Source: Arctopsyche grandis (taxonomy: Eukaryota; Arthropoda; Insecta; Trichoptera; Hydropsychidae). Taken from it: 64,000 bases of DNA. Positions 16,740 to 29,404 of the stretch are shown here, piece by piece; position 1 is the first letter of the stretch, and each line of letters opens with the position of its first letter. The position numbers and the translations under genes were made by a program. The notes below the pieces were generated by a model. It did no database searches, had not been told where the DNA came from, and saw only the letters and a list, made by a program, of their open reading frames with translations. The stretch is taken from the NCBI RefSeq assembly GCF_051622035.1, contig NC_135355.1, forward strand, positions 5,146,001-5,210,000, written 5' to 3'.

Positions 16740-17825
16740 TTTTATCTTCCATAGAACATATTACTAAATCAGTATATTTCGGAATGTCAGATTTTACTAA
16801 TTTTTATATATTATAATTATAAATACTAATAGCCCTTTGATCAGTATGGACGTACATGTACGTATACACCTTTTCAATCATCTAAAATGTTCTACTTCTC
16901 TCGGTTTTGGTGTATTTGCATCGTGTTTTGTTTTATGTATAGGTGATAGTTTTCACTTACTTTTTTGTATGATTTTTTGGTTTATTTAAAGAAGGAAACA
17001 TAATTTATAAGGCATAAAAATAATACATTTTTTTCAAACGTATTATTTTCCATATCTCAACATCGTAAAATATATTCCACGTGAATAATATTGAAATCTA
17101 GAGCTAAAATTATTTCAAGAGATCCTCATAAAAAAATCACCTTTTTATTTATAAACACAGTTACATACATACATATGTATGTACATATGTACTTCCCAAG
17201 CATTTCGATGAACTTTTTTCAAAGAGTCCTAAATCAATCATATAATACTGATTAAATATATCAATATTACGATTTTTTTAGATTTAGAAAAAACGAAAAG
17301 CACATACGTTTTTAAAAAAATAGGTAAAAACAACTGAATTTTAAAATTTGAATTTAAATTTGATTATACATTAATAATACAATAAATATAATTGAAATCT
17401 TCTAATTCACATAACACTCACTCCACAAAGGTTAACAAGAAAAAACTAAACATGAAATTTCAGTTCAATAAATCAAAAGGTTTCTGAGAAAAATATAAAA
17501 AAAACTCCATTCTCTAGAGAAAAAGCACTACTTCCGACTGAGGTAAAAATATTTAAAAAATATTACTGCACACAATTTATAATTTCTATTACACGTAAAA
17601 AAATTCAATCTTATCTGTAGGGAGATAATTGAATCCAAAAACTTAAAAAAAAGAGGAGATACCATTTCCGGTCAACTTAAAATTAAAAAAAAAAACTAAC
17701 ATCGTATCGAAATGCATTTCAGAGACCGATACTAAGTTTCAGTTCCATAGGACTATCGGTGTTCAAAAAATACCCAAAATACACAAACACACATTTTTTC
17801 AAGATCACGAAAACGAGATCAGTGA
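16740..17825. other. Intergenic DNA with a possible diverged ACTTCCGG repeat
   Basis: Mostly AT-rich unique sequence. 17525-17800 contains CACTACTTCCGACTGAGG and ACCATTTCCGGTC, which recall the repeat at 46735-47485, but the match is weak. Confidence 0.3.
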
Positions 17826-17828
17826 TCG

Positions 17829-18193
17829 GGGTCTACGTGACGATACAGAATGTTAAATTACAGAAAACACAAATATCGGAAGGCAAAGATCGAAAATCGA
17901 AAGATCTTAAGTCGAAAGATCACAAAAAAAATGGTGCATGGTAAACGGTACATACTCACTTAATTTGCGCGAGCAGGATACAACAGGAACAAGAGGAACA
18001 TGCTTTTCCTCCCGTATTCTGCGCGCGCACATTAATACGGGAGGAAAAGCCTGTTCCTCTTGTTCCTGTTGTACCCTGCTCGCGTAAATTAAGTGAGTAT
18101 GTACCGTTTACCATGCACCCTTTTTTCGATCTTTCGACTTAAGATCTTTTATTATCTTCTGTAATTTAACATTTTGTCTCGTCACGGAGACCG
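17829..18193. mobile_element. Foldback (long-TIR) element, copy 2
   Basis: Same family as 13350-13658, with outer ends GGTCTACGTGACGA and TCGTCACGGAGACC. The central loop (CTGCGCGCGCACATT) is the reverse complement of the loop in copy 1, so the two copies lie in opposite orientation. Each copy has a deletion in a different arm. No clear target duplication. Confidence 0.75.
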
Positions 18194-18199
18194 CGTAAA

Positions 18200-21100
18200 T
18201 ATATAGACAATGATCAATAGCTATTATGTAGCCAAAGATGTATTTATAAATAATATAAAAAGCATTTAAATATGAAATGAAAAACTTACCTACGTATATG
18301 TAATAATCCTTTTTCGTTAACATTTTATCCAGACTTTTCCAGCTTCAAATTCGGGAGCCACTTAAATATCTATATATGTCCATTATCAAAATTTTAACCA
18401 CAGTAATTTCGAATCGTACAAAACAATATAAATATATTATATAACGACCGCACAAACGTCACACGACGTGTTAATTGAACATAAATATTCGAAACAGTCG
18501 AGGAAAATTAATAAAAGTGCAAGGAACCCGCATAACGGTCAAAAGGAAATTACGTGTGTTGTGTTATTTTTTTTCTCCAGTAGCGTGCGGCCCAACACCG
18601 GTCGAATTCGAGTTTTGCCTTGTTTTTTTGTTCTTCTTCTTCTTCTTTCCTTTACACTCGTATCGATGTCTCTGCGCCAATATAAGTTAGGATCAACTAT
18701 TTGCACAATCCACAATTGAACGATCGCTCGGACGCGCCACTTTGCCAAACACCTGTTTCGTTATGATGGGTGCGAATTGTGATTTCGCGTAACGCAGCCT
18801 CACGAGACGACGTGTCGACGACATTATACCCCCCTGTGATCTGTGCCATACTCTCCTAATTTTGTGATAATTATTTTGTGATTTTTTTAAGGTAGTATGA
18901 TTTTTTTCTCTCTATTACTTATTCACTAATTCCCAGCTGCGACTCGTTAAAATTCACCGACATTTGATGATAGTTTATTTGCATAATCGCCCGAATGCGT
19001 GTAATTTCAAACGTGTATTTAACATGGAATGCCGAAGAATATCACGTACGCATTTTTCGGTGATTATAAAATCGATTCGCTGTACCGTTCGTGAAGATTC
19101 GGAATCGTTTGATAAATTTGTTTACATTAAATCGAGTTCTAAGTTTCGGGTCTTCGTGGCAATTTAACGGTATAATGATACATATTTGCAGTTTTGGTCA
19201 ATGAGACGAGTCCAATTGAAAGTTTCTTGACATTCATAACTTGTACTAAAACATATCAAAACGATATATTTTTGTTGGTCATAATGATTCATTTTTATAT
19301 TACACAAAAAATATTAATAAAATTGTGGATGTCAAAGCAATGCTTTGATTGATTTCATTTAACAAAACTATGAGTACAATCAAATCTGTATTTTTTTAAC
19401 AAATTCATAACTTTCCATGTTTTATTTATTATATATAAAAAGCTAATATAAAGGTCTGTCTTTCAATGTTTAACAGTCAATATGATTATTTATAATTTGA
19501 TTCATTTTATTTAAGCATTTGAAATTTTATCAAAAAATGCCATGGAAACAGTTTTATATACATACAAATGTAGATTTTAATAATTATATAATTATGACAT
19601 AATTCTTTAAAAAAGAGATTTTATTTTATTACATTAAATAAAATAAAATCTCTTTTTTAAAGAATTATGATTTGTACCGAATAATAATTAAATTTAATTT
19701 TGAATAATAATTAGTAATAAATGAAGGCTTTCATCTATCAATTACAATTATTATATTGTTGTGTATTTATTTCGTATTAAACAGTATCAAAATTAAAATA
19801 ATAATATGTTAGTCCTTTTGATGCTTATTTTGATTTAAATATTATTTTTATTGGCTATTATATTATACATTTTTTTATAAATGGGTTTTCTTTTCAAATG
19901 AATGCAATTAAATCGATCTTCCAAAAACAAATACAAATCAAAGATGCAGATTAAATGCCATTTTTAAATTAGGAATTAAAACAAAATGTCTCTTACAAAT
20001 CGACGATCAATCTAATATATGTATATATACATATGTACATTAAAATCAGTAATACATAAATCATTTAAGCGAATTTCTTAAAAAATTAGAATTTTTGACA
20101 AATTTAATAAATAAAATTCCATAATTCCACACGAAGGCTGCGGCCTTACGTCTAATATTTTCAGACAATAGAATTTTTTAATAATTTTCTGTCTTAATAT
20201 GTCAGTGCAACATTACAGATCCTTGACATATCCTAACCAATAGAATTGAATTAACGAATTTAATTTTCTTTCAAATCGAACGCATCCAAATTGTGATAAT
20301 AGCAGAAAACGAGTTAATTTCAACGCACACAAAGCTCACAATAAAACGGCCGACATCAAATTTATAAAACGAAAAAGTCGTTGCACATATCTGCACCGAA
20401 AATCAACCAGTCTCTATGTGAACTGTAGTAAAAAAAAAATAGAATTAAAAAAAAAATCAAACGCTTATACGTTAAGTGCTGCTAATATACAAAGAACGCT
20501 TTCCTTGTTTACACAAAATCTAGCTCTCTTGCCTTTTTGTGTTTCGTTCTGCTTCCTTTTCGAGAAGCGTGACAATCGCTCATTTATCGGCTAATTTTCC
20601 GACACACTTTTTGTGTTTAAAATATGCACAAATTATCTGCCACATTAGGCGGCACGATAATCGTAAATAATACGCAAAATCGTATGCATCTCGTTGCCTA
20701 TAATGATATGCGAGCATCGAAAATCTCAATCTAAAATTTAAATAGCGACCTCGAAACTCACCGGGAGACATTAAAAATAAAAAATAAATAAAAATTACGA
20801 CAGCTTAAAATATTGACGCATTGTCTTATTTTCGTTTAGAGGCGATTTTCCCGCGTGAATCGAATGTGTTTTTCCCGATTCGAATGATGCTATAATATTT
20901 GACGCCTACGATACATTAATTTTTATAATATGAAGGTTGCAAGACGGTAGGCAATTTTTTTAAACGTCTCAATGACCGATGACCCGTCGATATCGAAAAG
21001 TGAAAAAAAAATATCTTTCAATACGAAATTAATATGAAAAGTGGACATAAATCTTTCGCCTTTGACGAACGGTACGTTTTGAATGAATAATTTAGACCAG

Positions 21101-21680
21101 CTGTTCTAATCCGAAATTAATAATACCCGACAAAGATATATTTAGATTGAAAAATACAAATCAAAACATTATTTATGACCTTCCTGTGATCCTAACATTG
21201 TTTATTTTCGTCTGTTTTTGTCAAACTTTTACGAGGAACTACATATTTACTGAATGGTTTAGTGAATCTCAATGCAATGCAACACAAGCAATGTTTAATG
21301 AAGAGCTTTTTACTGAACAGTTTACTGAATCTCTGAAAGGTGGTATTAAGCCAATCCAACCCAATTTATTACGTCCTTTTCAAAACTGAATATAATATTC
21401 ATTTCCATATAACAATCCGTTCCAATAAAGTCAAAAAATCCACTCGAATTTAAATGAATATTTAGTATCAAATAAAATTTTAAATAATAACCGTAAAATA
21501 ATTCATGTATTGAAAATTTTAATTTCATTAAATTAATTCCAATCACATGTTCAAACAATTTGTATATTTATGTAGTCACGGCCAGATTGAAATAACAGCA
21601 ACTAATTAAATAACAAAAATTTTAGTGAGTGTTAAAATAAATAATAACAAAAAAATCGACCTTTTTACCAAACGTTATAT
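18200..21680. other. Unique DNA, no gene recognised
   Basis: It contains a (TTC)n patch near 18627, a mildly GC-richer stretch at 18720-18830 and a perfect hairpin at 19599-19668. Open frames are short and resemble nothing I recognise. Confidence 0.4.
19599..19668. repeat. Perfect 32-bp inverted repeat with 6-base loop
   Basis: The left arm 19599-19630 (starting ATAATTCTTTAAAAAAGAG) and right arm 19637-19668 are exact reverse complements around ACATTA. It has no match elsewhere in the window. It could be a hairpin RNA locus, a MITE remnant or a recent foldback duplication. Confidence 0.9.
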
Positions 21681-21683
21681 TAG

Positions 21684-23735
21684 ACAGCTTCCTATACTTA
21701 CTCATTTTATGATTCAAAAATTCTTAACGCATCGAAAATTACAGTAACTGTAAAAAACTTCCCAAACTTTCTTATAAATGTTTTACGTAATGCGAAGAGG
21801 GATTGGCATGAAAGAAATATTGATGGTGCAAAAAAAGATCCCACAAAAATGTGGCGAATAATTAAAACTTTGATTTCCGGGGGAAAAAATGTTTCTTTGA
21901 ATGAATTAGAAGTCGAGGGAGTAGTATATAATGATAAAGAGGATATGGTTGAAAGATTGAATGAGTTTTACATCAATAGTGTGAATGATATAGTTAATTC
22001 AATACAAACAAGGCATAATAGTGTGAATGATGATATTAATTTGGGTTTAAATAAGTTTGAAAGGTTTAAATTAGTGGAAATGGAGGGATTAAATGGTGTA
22101 TTGAAGGGCATGAAATCAGTTTCTAGTATGGATGGATTGACTCTAGATATTTTAATCAACACTTGGGACATGGTTGGACCTCAGTTACTGAAATTAATAA
22201 ATGAATCGTTAGAAGTGGGATCCGTCCCGGATGCATGGAAGGTGTCTACTATTGTACCGGTACCAAAGGTTACGGGCACACATAAAGCCAGTGAAATGAG
22301 GCCCATCAATATGTTACCAATTGTTGAGAAGATGCTGGAGGAAATCGTTATGATTCAATTGAAAGAGTTCATTAGTATAAATGATTGTTTGGTTGTGGAA
22401 CAGTCTGGATTTAGAGTGAAACATTCAACAGAAACCGCTATCCAATTGGTGGTTTCTGATTGGATGGAGACGATGGATGAATCTAGCATGGTTGTTGGAG
22501 CAGTTTTTCTAGATTTTAAGCGAGCGTTCGAGACAGTAGATAGGAATATTTTATTACAAAAATTATATAAGTTAGGAATAAATGGTATAGTATTAAAGTG
22601 GCTTCAATCATACTTAAATAATAGAAGGCAAAGAGTAAAAATTGATAAGGTGTTATCCTCTGAATTTGTAACACCTCATGGAGTGCCGCAAGGGTCCAAA
22701 TTGGGACCCTTATTATTTATATTATATATAAACGATATTGTTAAGGTAATTAAGATGTGTAAAATACATTTGTTTGCAGATGATACATTGATATATATAA
22801 TTGGAAAGAATGTTGATGTAATGTCTGAGATTTTAAATATAGAATTAAATTATGTGAATGACTGGTTGTGTGAAAATAAATTAAAGTTGAATGTGAATAA
22901 AACAAAAATGATGTGGTTGAATGGTAAAAATAAAAATATATTGAATGAAATTAGAATTGATGATAAGTTAATTGAAAAAGTTGAAAATATAAAATACTTA
23001 GGTGTATACATAGATTCAGGACTAAATTTTAAAATGCACGCTGACTATATAATAAAAAAAATGGCTAGAAAAGTTGGTGTATTATGTAGATTAAGAAATA
23101 TTTTAAGTAAAAAAAGTAAAATTTTAGTGTTTAATTCAATTGTCTTGCCACATGTGGTTTATTGTGCCACTGTGCTTAATTTGTTTAGTGGCCAAGATTT
23201 AGAAAAAATGCAAAAAATACAGAATAAAGCTATGAGAGCTATTTTGAATGTGAGTAGATTTAAGAGTATTGGAAGTATGTTAGATGAATTAGGATGGATG
23301 AGTATTAGAATTAGTCTAAATATTAGTACATTGTCTTTTGTTTATAAGTTAGATCATAAGTTATTACCTAAGTATTTTGATGATTATATAATAAGGAATA
23401 GAGATAAACATAGTTTTTATACTAGAAATAAGGACAAACTAGTTGTAAGTAGAGTAAGAAAGAATAAGACGGCTGGGGGTGTTTTTCACAGGGGTGTGCT
23501 CATGTATAATGCCCTCCCTGAGTGCGTCAGGTCTGCTAAAAACATGGATGCATTCCTGCGAGGTGCGAAGAGACACCTCTGTGAGGGACAGTACATATAA
23601 GTTAATTATAAATTTTAGAGTTAAGTATAATAATTAAGATGTATTTTTTTTTTTTTTTAAATTAGCTTGATAGCTAAAATATATATAAATAAATAAATAA
23701 ATAAATAAAAATAAATAAAATAAAAAATAAATTCA
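21684..23735 (+). mobile_element. LINE-A non-LTR retrotransposon, 5'-truncated
   Basis: The best-preserved LINE here. The frame is open from 21684 to the TAA at 23598. It is followed by a short 3' UTR (AATTAGCTTGATAGCT) and an AAATA-repeat tail to about 23735. No endonuclease domain is present upstream, so the copy is 5'-truncated. Other 3' pieces of this family are at 4062, 57365 and 58856. Confidence 0.85.
21849..23600 (+). CDS. LINE-A reverse transcriptase (truncated ORF2)
   Basis: A 583-codon open frame; 21849 is only the first Met, because the frame continues upstream to 21684. RT fingers: VSTIVPVPKV and RPINMLPIVEKMLE. Palm: QSGFRVKHSTETAI, VFLDFKRAFETVD, PHGVPQGSKLGPLLF and the catalytic LFADDTLIY. 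Thumb and tail: KYLGVYIDSGLNF, then NALPECVR and FLRGAKRHLCEGQYI. The order and wording fit the Jockey/CR1/L2 superfamily, whose RT copies element RNA at a nicked target. The apurinic-type endonuclease that should precede the RT is missing. The absence of stops or frameshifts over 1.75 kb suggests recent insertion. Confidence 0.85.
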   Translation: MWRIIKTLISGGKNVSLNELEVEGVVYNDKEDMVERLNEFYINSVNDIVNSIQTRHNSVNDDINLGLNKFERFKLVEMEGLNGVLKGMKSVSSMDGLTLDILINTWDMVGPQLLKLINESLEVGSVPDAWKVSTIVPVPKVTGTHKASEMRPINMLPIVEKMLEEIVMIQLKEFISINDCLVVEQSGFRVKHSTETAIQLVVSDWMETMDESSMVVGAVFLDFKRAFETVDRNILLQKLYKLGINGIVLKWLQSYLNNRRQRVKIDKVLSSEFVTPHGVPQGSKLGPLLFILYINDIVKVIKMCKIHLFADDTLIYIIGKNVDVMSEILNIELNYVNDWLCENKLKLNVNKTKMMWLNGKNKNILNEIRIDDKLIEKVENIKYLGVYIDSGLNFKMHADYIIKKMARKVGVLCRLRNILSKKSKILVFNSIVLPHVVYCATVLNLFSGQDLEKMQKIQNKAMRAILNVSRFKSIGSMLDELGWMSIRISLNISTLSFVYKLDHKLLPKYFDDYIIRNRDKHSFYTRNKDKLVVSRVRKNKTAGGVFHRGVLMYNALPECVRSAKNMDAFLRGAKRHLCEGQYI

Positions 23736-23884
23736 TCCCAAACTCAATCTGAAAGCATTTTTGTCAAATTTTAATAATTATAATGAAATTTAGTAGTCAT
23801 TTATATAATATTAACCATTTGAAAATATAAGCAAACATTTTTCAATAGTAATATTTATAAAAATCAGTTCAAGAGGTACGCGAT

Positions 23885-24440
23885 ACAAAAAAATTCGGAT
23901 GTGACCAACCCATGACTTTATCTATAATTAACTGTACAGACACATTCACACATACCGGCAGCATTATGAAATACTAATAGCTATGACAGCATTTTCGATA
24001 CAAATTGAGCGCAAATGTATGGAATCTTGCACAAGACAAAAGTTCTACTTCCGGTTGTCGGATTTTGTTCAATTTTTTTTTATTACTTAAAATCACTATC
24101 AGTATTATACACAATACATATCAAGAAGATTAAAATAATTTAAATGGTCAAAATAAAATAAGGAAACATTGTTTTAAAAAAAAATACTACTTCCGGCTTA
24201 CGAATTCTGACCAAAACCTTATCAGCTCTAAGTTAGCACATAAAGTATACAAATATAAAGTTTCAAATTGATACGTTTAGAGGTGTGGACAGAGTAGTGG
24301 CGACAACATTTTTGACCTTTCTAAGAGGAAAAATCCCACTTCCGGTTTATAAAATTTAATCATTTTTTTTTTATTTTCATCACATTGATACAAGAATTAT
24401 ACTTGAATTTTTTCGTGACGAGCATACATGTTAAAGGGGT
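23885..24440 (-). repeat. ACTTCCGG interspersed repeat, copy 1
   Basis: Read on the minus strand it matches 46735-47485: AACCGGAAGTGGGATTTTT, GTCAAAAATGTTGTCGCCAC, ACTCTGTCCACACC and a terminal CATGGGTTGGTCACA. It has one unit of the internal module, against two in the other copy. Confidence 0.7.
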
Positions 24441-24479
24441 CGAAAAAAATAGTGGAAGAAAAGGTCAGAAGCTACTAAT

Positions 24480-26340
24480 GTGAAAAAATTTTAAACGGTC
24501 ACATTTTTTAAATGCAAAATGTAATCAACAATAAATAAAATTTAAAAAAAAAATGCTTCGAAAACTAACGCCAAGTACATACATACATACAAAATGTATA
24601 ATAAATAAACACATACGATTGAGAAATACAAAAAAAAATCGTTCCTCTAATCTTTTTCAAGGAAACGTCAAACGACAGACGCGAAAATATTACTCATCGT
24701 TAAAAATTTTTCACCGCAAATTAAAGGCTCAAAACTCAATTTTCCTATGCTAATTCTTTCAAATTTAATTGTATAATTAGAAACGCACATCAATAATTCA
24801 TCACCACGATAATCGATTTCATTCCATCCGCGCTGATTTGATTTATGCTACAATCGGAATAAAAAAAAAGATCAATCGCCGCATCTTTCGACGCTTCGTT
24901 AAGATAACGAAAACGAACACACATGCATATATTACACATATATAACATAATAGTAATAATAACCCGCTAACTTACATACAAGATGTTGCAATAAAACGTG
25001 ATTATGCCACAATATTAGTATGTCGTTAATTTATTAGACATATTATACATACAAACATGTCCTTGTTTCGTGCAATCGTGAACATTCGACGAATGCATAT
25101 CACCATAAATTAAACATTTTAATTATTGATACACATACATACAATACAAACATATATACATATATAATATGAATCATCTTCAACAATTTTTCAATATAAT
25201 TAATGTTTTCCTATTATCATACACATTTGATGAACGTCAATTTGCATACGAATACAAAACGATGTACTAAAATACACATTAAAATATTCAAGTCGTTAAC
25301 ATTGAACCCTTTATCGCTTGTGAATGTGATTTATTGAAATCGTGTATGTACTTGGAACCTTATTTTCTCTCTCGCTGTATACCTACATATATACAAAGTG
25401 TACATACGTATATATTTTTAATAAATTACAAAAAGGAAGGACTACTACATTCATTAGCGCAAACATTCGAGAATTATTCAATATTTATCCTTAATTTATT
25501 CTGATGTTTTCCTAATTTAGACTTATTGATTACACGCATAAAGGGAAATTTATAGTCAACACTTACTACTAAAACCAAAAACTAAAATAAAAATAAATAA
25601 AATACGGATATAGCAAAATCTCATTCGAAGTTCAAAATGTTCTCACAATCTGCGATCGATCGGTCCATAAAAATATCGCCTTTAAATTTACACCATCAAT
25701 AATAATCACCGAAACCGGCTATTTTTATCTTCCATTGTTTACCTACTTGTAAAGGTTAAACATGTATAATTATAGGTTGAATTTAGTATCGCAAAGGTCC
25801 TTTGGTTGTGTTTATGTAAAATGTTTAAGAAAAAAATTACAATATCGAATACGTATACAATGATAAAAAAAATTTTGTTACTTCCTCTTGACCTCAGCTT
25901 CTCAAGACAATTATTGGGCAATACTGTCATTGAACCGACAGATGCTGACTGCCACTTCATAGTCAGATGACGAGTCCTTGTCGTCGTAAGGAGAGCTCGC
26001 CTAATAAATTCCGTGTTGATATAACGTGTGTGTTTTGATTTAACATTGCGTTTTTCATTAAAAAACATCATTAGTCGTCTACCGGTATTGATTTTTTCAA
26101 CGTGCCTGATATATAAATATTTGACTTTGAACGACTCTATATATTATGTATATATATACATACATATATCGCTATTCAATGATGCTAACCAATGCATCAT
26201 TTTTGTTTGATCCGTAAAACATGAAAGCATCAACTTGCCGGAAGAAAATAGATACAAAATTTGAGATCATTTACCTTTGACTATTTATTCAATAACAAGA
26301 AATTTTTTTTCCAATTCCATCTATGTATATATATATATAT
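24480..26340. other. Intergenic DNA, nothing recognised
   Basis: AT-rich sequence with acat microsatellites. No open frame matches a known protein, and no window repeat was recognised. Confidence 0.4.
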
Positions 26341-26358
26341 ACATATTTTAGAATATTT

Positions 26359-26720
26359 ATATAGCCATCAGTATGGCTCGATGGTTACGTTTATGTTTAA
26401 CACCGAGAGGTTACCGGGATCGATCCCTTTAATACTGCTGATCAGACATGAATATTTGTGACTCCAAGTCGATCGTTTCGTATCAGAGTTTACCAATTTA
26501 TCTGGTTTCATCGTTGAAACGGTTCCTCCATCAAATTGGCAAAAATCATTCTACCCGCTATGTCACAAATAACTGATTTCGTGTTCTTCAGCCTTTCGAA
26601 ATTCAGCGATTTTTGTAATAAAAAGGCTGCAATGTTTGTATGTAATTGTCTAGGAAGGCGCATTGGAGTCTACCTGTTAGGCTTTCCTGGTATATATCTA
26701 TATATGTAAAAATAAAAAAA
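26359..26720 (+). mobile_element. tRNA-derived SINE
   Basis: A box region TATGGCTCGATGGTTACG, B box region CCGGGATCGATCCC, core TTTGTGACTCCAAGTCGATC and TATCAGAGTTTACCAATTT. The 3' part has GGAAGGCGCATTGGAGTC and ends in an A-rich tail. Confidence 0.8.
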
Positions 26721-26739
26721 ATATCTGTTTCTTATTTTT

Positions 26740-27275
26740 TATTTATTTTATTTTATTGCTACAAATCAATATACACTCGCCATTACAGATTTGCTCCAAT
26801 GCGACGGGTGTACGTTAACGAAATACAGAATACATAAACAATCAGAAATCAGAAATACAGTAATACATACATATACAATCAGAATATATAGCATATAACA
26901 ATTAATCAGAAATAATAATCATAGACATCTATGGATTATTTTTTTTTTTAGATTTTTTCTTGTATACAATTTTTATAAATATGTATAATAAATACGAAAT
27001 TATGTCTATAGAGATATCTATAGATTTCAGATTACTGTGTATAATTATTACAAATTATACACAGGCAGATTTTGTGACAACAGGATTAGATCCAATACCA
27101 ATTTTCAGGAACCGTTTCAGCAATGATCAGATAAAATTGGCAAACACTGATAGAGAAACGATCGATTTGGAGTCACAAAACCCCCAAATCTAACCAGCAG
27201 AATGGCGAGTACTCGAACCTTTGACCTCAGTGGTGCTAAATATATACGCTACCACTAAGCCGAACTGCTGGCTAA
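26740..27275 (-). mobile_element. tRNA-derived SINE, long-tail subfamily
   Basis: The head is at 27190-27275 (minus strand: CCAGCAGTTCGGCTTAGTGG, B box GGTTCGAGTAC). The core is at 27075-27190 and the tail runs to 26755 through ACTCGCCATTACAGATTTGC. It is the empty-site relative of the SINE at 39020-39930, which carries a solo LTR. Confidence 0.75.
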
Positions 27276-27279
27276 ATAT

Positions 27280-28785
27280 GGCTTATAATAGACTTTAAAC
27301 TCAATTTTTTAGAATATAAACCTTCGTGGGATTGAAATCACTGATCATTGTATTAAAATTTAATTTTTTCCCCAAACCTCGGTTTACTGCAATTTCATAT
27401 GCTTATATTTATGGAAAAGATTTTGTAACCGCAAATTTTTAATTCTTCATAATTTTCTAGCTATAAATAATACTGTGTTTATTATTTTTATCGGGTCTTA
27501 AACCGCATCCGATAAATTAAAATAAAAAACAAAATATCTCGCTTATATTTTTTAATACGTACATTGTGTTATTTTATGTACAATTAATACATGAGCTATA
27601 TTATAAGTAACAAAACACGATATTTAAAAGAAAAATCTTTGGATTCATCACATTTTTCCACCTTTTCCATTTACAAATTTCGCATATCAATCTACATAAT
27701 ATGATTTTATTTTTTTTTATTTATAAATACAATCAAGTATAGATACGTATATAAAAATGGCATCCACAGATATCTTAATTAATTCCATACAAAATATGAG
27801 AATAAAAAGATGACAATCGCCAGCATCTTTTTATATATGTAGGTAGAATGAAAAAATTGAAAGATTGGCTTCCTGTCACATAAATAGTTATAAGATTAAT
27901 TTGAATATCAACACCAAGCAATCATTGTACAAAAAACATTATATACATACATATATGTACATATGTAATATTAATAAAATGCAAACGATGAGAAAACAAG
28001 TAGCGAATCTTCCTCATGACACAATTTAATCATTCTAGCGAACGCTTTAATTCGTCGTCGTGTAATTGATTAACATTTAGCGAAAATCATCGTGAAAAAC
28101 AGTCGTGACACGATGAATGATTAAAACTTATTAACACGGCCATCGGAAACAGCATCAGTACGTATGTATGTATGTATATAGATAGATCCTTTCACTGCAC
28201 ATGACAAAACTATGTATATGTAAATCGCAAGGATTAAACGTGACGATGCATAAATACGAACTTTAACAAAACATTTAAAATTAAATAATAAATTCTTCAT
28301 GTATTTTTAAATTCATGTTGATTGATTTCATATCATATTCTATTTGCGATAGCAAGTTTTATGTATAAACATACATATAATAGAAGAATGCTTCATTAAA
28401 TTCGACATTTGCAATAAATTACTTTTTTGTTTGAATTTTATTTGATGATAAAATCATTTATTTTCAACCTTTAATTCATTCACGATAACAGTAATCACCA
28501 TTACAGTACTCACCATTACCATTACGTGGAAAGGAGGAAGATAGCGGTGATCGGTGATTACTAATACGCCTTCCCTGCAACCCCACTCCTGTCCATTCCC
28601 ACTCTCCTCATGGTCCATTATCTGATTCGGTTTGGCTTTTTTTAATGCCGCATGTATGGGTCTGGATGCGGAAGCAAACAAATCATAATATCTTAGCAGT
28701 CAACACTTATTTATTTAAGGTTAGATTATGTGAGATTAAATTGGGGTTGGTTTTTTTTTATCTAAGGTTATGTTAAATTAGGATT
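27280..28785. other. Intergenic DNA, nothing recognised
   Basis: AT-rich, with a less AT-rich patch at 28480-28680. The open frame there has no recognisable domain. No RNA gene or shared repeat. Confidence 0.4.
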
Positions 28786-28789
28786 TGTT

Positions 28790-29400
28790 TTTATTTATTA
28801 TACCTTTGAAAGACGGAGCGACGAGATCGAGTGTCCCGAACCGGGGTCGAGTAAGACCCCAGTATTTTTTAATCAAAATACAGCTTTTATCAATACAAAT
28901 GGGTTCAATATATATCTTATTAATCATTTTATACATCAACATAAAAAAATTTCAGTCCTATAGCATGTTTTTGACTATTTTTGTATTAAAAAATAACGAC
29001 AAGCATCAATATGCAAAAGCACATAGGTAAGGCCAACAGGTGACTGCATGACTCAATAGCCCCGCGCCAAAAGCGACGAAAACAATAGCTTACGAAAATA
29101 TAGCTGTCTCTTTATCTCGCATTGATTCATCGATCAACAAGAATATGCAAGCGAACAGTCAAAGACATGACTTATCACTACTGCCATTAAATCACACTTT
29201 GGAACGTAGAAATGTATAAATGTATTTTTTACGATCTAACCCTTTTCTAAATCATACAAAAGCTATTAAAATATATTTCTTATAGTTCATTCTAGGAATA
29301 CAAAAAATATAGGGTGTATAGCGTTGAAAACCACATAGTTATTACGAAAAATGTAAAAATTGGGGCACTTTCATACCCCACTTCGGTGAGGGATGGTTAA
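28790..29400 (-). repeat. R7 interspersed repeat, copy 2
   Basis: Reverse-orientation copy of 7165-7765, with the same landmarks: GGGGTCGAGTAAGACCCC, CCAACAGGTGACTGCATGAC, ATTGGGGCACTTTCATACCC. Confidence 0.7.
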
Positions 29401-29404
29401 GATT

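Noticed and set aside
18468-18748. Overlapping short frames on both strands near the (TTC)n tract
   Set aside because: Conflicting frames driven by low-complexity sequence, with no coding support.
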